This document shows, piece after piece, positions 7,336-9,212 of a DNA stretch of 9,212 bases. A program made the position numbers and the translations under genes. The number at the start of each line of letters is the position of its first letter. Position 1 is the stretch's first letter. The DNA is taken from assembly GCA_002431635.1 (NCBI GenBank), contig DJGH01000052.1, positions 27,754-36,965 of the forward strand, given 5' to 3'. The DNA is from Petrotoga sp. UBA5851 (GTDB lineage Bacteria; Thermotogota; Thermotogae; Petrotogales; Petrotogaceae). The notes under the pieces were generated by a model that did not search any database, had not been told where the DNA came from, and saw nothing but the letters and a program-made list of their open reading frames with translations.

Positions 7336-7439
7336 AATATATACCTGCTAAAAATACGATTAAAAAAGGTGTAGTCTTTTCAATGCGAAGTTTTTACTTT
7401 AAAAAATATTCAGAAGAATATTGCAAGCAAAGAGCATAA

Positions 7440-7474
7440 GAAAAAAAAATAACTGCCGGAAATCCGGCAGTTAT
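7440..7474 (-). terminator. Rho-independent terminator of the aldolase gene
   Basis: An 11-bp perfect stem (7449-7459 with 7464-7474, core AACTGCCGG/CCGGCAGTT, loop of 4) starts directly after the aldolase stop codon. On the minus strand it is followed by an unbroken run of eight or nine T residues (complement of 7441-7448). This is a textbook intrinsic terminator and separates the aldolase transcript from the operon downstream. Confidence 0.95.
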
Positions 7475-8362
7475 TTATGTTATTGATGCTTTATAAATAC
7501 TTTCTACCGATGCTCTAAGAAAATCATCAAACTCTCTGTCAGACTGCCTAACGTTCAAACCCTCGGTCAGAGCTCTGGAAAAGCTGGCTATAAGGCCATG
7601 ATTTCTGGCTAACTTTTCATTTGATTCCTCACGAGTATATCCGCCTGAGAGAGCAACCACCCTCAATACTCTGGGATGTTTTATGATTTCTGAGTAAAAA
7701 TCATCCACTGTCGGTATCGAAAGCTTAAGCATAACGTGACTCTCTTTCCCAAGCTGCTGAAGATGCTTAAGTATTTCAGATTTTAAAATCTCCTCTGATT
7801 CTTTTTTATCGTCACTTTTTATATCCACTTCGGGTTCAATTATTGGAATAAGACCGGCATCAATTATCTTTTTTGCAATATCAAACTGCTGACTTACAAT
7901 CTTTTTTATACCGTTAATATCGGCTTTCAAAATAAGCGAACGCATTTTCGTTCCGAATATATTCCTACTCACAGCTCTTTTCAGCAACTGATCAAGATCT
8001 TTGATAGGTTTCATTAGCTGAACACCTTCATTCTCTTGATCAAGTCCCTTATCAACTTTTAGAAATGGAATTACAGACTTTTTTTCCCATAGATAGTCTG
8101 CAGTAAGTACTCCTTCTATTGTTCTGTCCATAGTTTGCTCAAACAGTATGGCTCCCAGAATATGCTCTGATGAAAAAGAAGGGCTTTTGATAATACGGGT
8201 TCTCATCTGATGTACCAAATCAAACATTTCTTCATCGGTTGTATATGACTCTTTTGAAATGCCATAAAGTGCAAGTGCTTTGGGTGTGCTGCCTCCGCTC
8301 TGGTCAAGTGCTGCTATAAAACCTTTGCCTGAACGCATTTTTTCAAATTGCTTCTGCATCAT
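7475..8362 (-). CDS. fda: Class I fructose-bisphosphate aldolase
   Basis: Splits fructose-1,6-bisphosphate into dihydroxyacetone phosphate and glyceraldehyde-3-phosphate by a Schiff-base mechanism, in cytoplasmic glycolysis and gluconeogenesis. Family signatures, numbered from an ATG at 8377, are GFIAALDQSGGSTPKAL (19-35), GAILFEQTMDR (75-85), PFLKVDKGL (104-112), IPIIEPEVDI (177-186), HVMLKLSIPT (214-223) and VALSGGYTREESNEKLARN (241-259). K218 is the expected Schiff-base lysine. ATG 8377 is rejected as the start because the predicted transcript begins there and its own bases form the GGAGG site. ATG 8362 lies 8 nt downstream of that site and gives 295 residues, the usual length of the Staphylococcus/Clostridium-type Fda; ATG 8359 is also possible. 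The gene is monocistronic, with its own promoter and terminator. It could process fructose-phosphate made from mannose and GlcNAc but is not tied to the operon. Confidence 0.95.
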   Translation of the reverse strand: MMQKQFEKMRSGKGFIAALDQSGGSTPKALALYGISKESYTTDEEMFDLVHQMRTRIIKSPSFSSEHILGAILFEQTMDRTIEGVLTADYLWEKKSVIPFLKVDKGLDQENEGVQLMKPIKDLDQLLKRAVSRNIFGTKMRSLILKADINGIKKIVSQQFDIAKKIIDAGLIPIIEPEVDIKSDDKKESEEILKSEILKHLQQLGKESHVMLKLSIPTVDDFYSEIIKHPRVLRVVALSGGYTREESNEKLARNHGLIASFSRALTEGLNVRQSDREFDDFLRASVESIYKASIT

Positions 8363-8383
8363 TGTATTCACCTCCATACTTGT

Positions 8384-8412
8384 ATAATAGCATTATTTTC
8401 ATGTAAGTTCAA
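8384..8412 (-). promoter_or_regulatory. Sigma-70-type promoter of the aldolase gene
   Basis: On the minus strand TTGAAC (8412-8407) and TATTAT (8389-8384) are spaced by exactly 17 nt. The expected start point is near 8377, which gives a leader of only about 15 nt before ATG 8362, with the GGAGG site almost at the 5' end. Confidence 0.75.
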
Positions 8413-8522
8413 TTTGAAATTCCGGTAATATTTCATTTTTAATCTTAGATACACCACTTTCATGCTGAAAAGATTAAAAAAACACTGGTTATGTCTGAAA
8501 CGCACAAAAATGAAAATTAATG

Positions 8523-8531
8523 TGGTATGAT
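8523..8531 (+). promoter_or_regulatory. Candidate extended -10 promoter of the GNAT gene
   Basis: TGGTATGAT fits the extended -10 form TGnTATAAT with one mismatch. No good -35 is seen at 17 nt. Transcription would start near 8538, about 50 nt before the ATG at 8590, and diverges from the aldolase promoter. Confidence 0.5.
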
Positions 8532-8589
8532 ATTTTTTCGGGGAGCAAATTGGTATTTAGTCTGTTATTTTATTATAGGGAGGATGTGT

Positions 8590-9018
8590 ATGATTCGTCT
8601 TATGTCTATGGAAGATTATGAAAAAGTTTATGCTTTATGGTCAGGAACAAAAGGAATGGGAATGAGGAGCCTTGATGATTCACAGGAGGGTATAAGAAAA
8701 TTTTTGAACAGAAATCCAAATACCTGCTTCGTACATGAAGAAGACGGCAATATTATAGGATGCATACTTTGCGGACATGATGGTAGACGTGCGTATATAT
8801 ATCACGCTGCCGTAGCAGAAAAGTATCGCAGAAAAGGTGTAGGCAGTATGCTTCTTAAAAAAGTTTACGAATCTCTTGAAAAAGAAGGTATCAATAAAGC
8901 CGCTCTTGTAGTTTTTACAAGCAACACCGTCGGTAACTCATTTTGGAAAACTCAGGGCTGGGAAAAAAGAGAAGACTTAAACTATTATAATAAGGTAATT
9001 AATCCCGCAAACAAATAG
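8590..9018 (+). CDS. GNAT-family N-acetyltransferase
   Basis: A 142-residue single-domain GNAT protein that would transfer an acetyl group from acetyl-CoA to an amine; the acceptor is unknown. ATG 8590 is chosen because a GGGAGG site (8578-8583) ends 6 nt before it. The open frame reaches back to 8527, but those 21 codons have no ribosome site and overlap the likely promoter. Visible features are CFVHEEDGNIIGCILCGHDG (46-65, beta strands 2-3), IYHAAVAEKYRRKGVGSMLL (70-89) with the acetyl-CoA pyrophosphate motif R-R-K-G-V-G at 80-85, and a C-terminal FWKTQGWEKREDLNYYNK stretch typical of the fold. The family version with GMGMRSLDDS near the N-terminus is a recognisable conserved group, but I know no assigned substrate. 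It is the only plus-strand gene and has no evident link to glycan use. Confidence 0.9.
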   Translation: MIRLMSMEDYEKVYALWSGTKGMGMRSLDDSQEGIRKFLNRNPNTCFVHEEDGNIIGCILCGHDGRRAYIYHAAVAEKYRRKGVGSMLLKKVYESLEKEGINKAALVVFTSNTVGNSFWKTQGWEKREDLNYYNKVINPANK

Positions 9019-9031
9019 CTATTTTAAATAC

Positions 9032-9078
9032 AAGATACCGAAGGCTAGTATTTATTAATACTAAGCCGCCGATATCTT
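9032..9078. repeat. Imperfect inverted repeat after the GNAT gene
   Basis: AAGATA (9032-9037) pairs with TATCTT (9073-9078). Inside it, GGCT/AGCC and AGTATT/AATACT continue the stem around a TATT loop, with a few mismatches and a one-base bulge. It starts 14 nt after the GNAT stop. No T-run follows, so it is at best a weak terminator. Its right arm overlaps the first tandem repeat unit. Confidence 0.55.
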
Positions 9079-9143
9079 ATACATAGAGCATATCTTATAC
9101 ATAGAGCGTATCTTATACATAGAGCGTATTTTATACATAAACC
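9072..9143. repeat. Four tandem copies of an 18-bp unit
   Basis: Units lie at 9072-9089, 9090-9107, 9108-9125 and 9126-9143. The first two are identical (ATATCTTATACATAGAGC), the third differs only in its first base, and the fourth has three further changes. There are no spacers, so it is a direct tandem array and not a CRISPR. It is non-coding as far as I can see. Confidence 0.92.
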
Positions 9144-9145
9144 AC

Positions 9146-9173
9146 TATCTTTCTTTTACTTAAAGGAAAGATA
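9146..9173. repeat. Short inverted repeat near the right edge
   Basis: TATCTTTC (9146-9153) pairs exactly with GAAAGATA (9166-9173). The stem continues inwards through a G-T pair and three A-T pairs to an ACTT loop. A T-rich stretch occurs only about 25 nt later (9200-9206), so I do not call it a terminator. It could close the GNAT transcript or belong to an element that continues outside the window. Confidence 0.5.
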
Positions 9174-9212
9174 CGGATGTTATAAGATTACTTAAAATTT
9201 TTTCTTTTAATT

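Larger units (their letters stand above)
7153..7474. other. Intergenic region between the aldolase and binding-protein genes
   Basis: These 322 bases hold, from right to left, the aldolase terminator (7440-7474), an AT-rich stretch with a candidate promoter and a lone TATACCTG half-site (7340-7347), the large palindrome (7252-7291), a second possible promoter, and the ribosome site of the binding-protein gene (7161-7168). I see no gene here on either strand. Confidence 0.8.

Noticed and set aside
8550..8576. TTGGTA / TATTAT as promoter of the GNAT gene
   Set aside because: Spacing is only 15 nt and transcription would start at or after the ribosome site.
8527..8589. Upstream ATG giving a 163-residue GNAT protein
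   Set aside because: No ribosome site, overlaps the extended -10 element, and the 21 extra residues precede the normal GNAT N-terminus.
9072..9143. CRISPR array
   Set aside because: The 18-bp units are directly adjacent, with no spacers and no cas genes nearby.

Overview
The window is AT-rich bacterial DNA. It carries one long minus-strand catabolic operon, a separately transcribed aldolase gene on the same strand, and a small plus-strand acetyltransferase gene. The ABC binding protein has a plain Sec signal peptide with no lipobox cysteine. That argues against a typical Gram-positive and suits an AT-rich diderm such as Thermotogota, Spirochaetota or Fusobacteriota. I cannot name the species.

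The operon reads right to left from about 7300. Its order is: a leader with a very strong palindrome; a sugar ABC substrate-binding protein (7152-5887); a secreted multidomain GH85 endo-beta-N-acetylglucosaminidase (5875-3194); an intercistronic stem-loop (3144-3186); two CUT1-type permeases (3128-2247 and about 2220-1396); a GH130 mannoside phosphorylase (1381-395); and the N-terminus of a GntR-type regulator that runs off the left edge (328-1). Spacings are mostly 11-30 nt. The two larger gaps, about 65 nt each, lie before the first permease (where the stem-loop sits) and before the regulator.

Read together, these genes form an N-glycan utilisation locus. The GH85 enzyme cuts the chitobiose core of Asn-linked glycans outside the cytoplasm and leaves one GlcNAc on the released glycan. 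The ABC system would import the trimmed product. The GH130 enzyme, whose sequence is close to what I recall of the gut mannoside phosphorylase UhgbMP, would then split Man-beta-1,4-GlcNAc with phosphate into mannose-1-phosphate and GlcNAc. No alpha-mannosidase and no transporter ATPase lie in the window, so they must be encoded elsewhere. The GntR-type protein is the likely local regulator, and the 40-bp palindrome ahead of the binding-protein gene is the best candidate operator.

To the right, a class I fructose-bisphosphate aldolase gene (8362-7475) has its own clear promoter and a textbook intrinsic terminator, so it is separate from the operon. A divergent GNAT acetyltransferase gene (8590-9018) follows. 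The right end holds an imperfect hairpin and four tandem copies of an 18-bp unit, with no recognisable gene.
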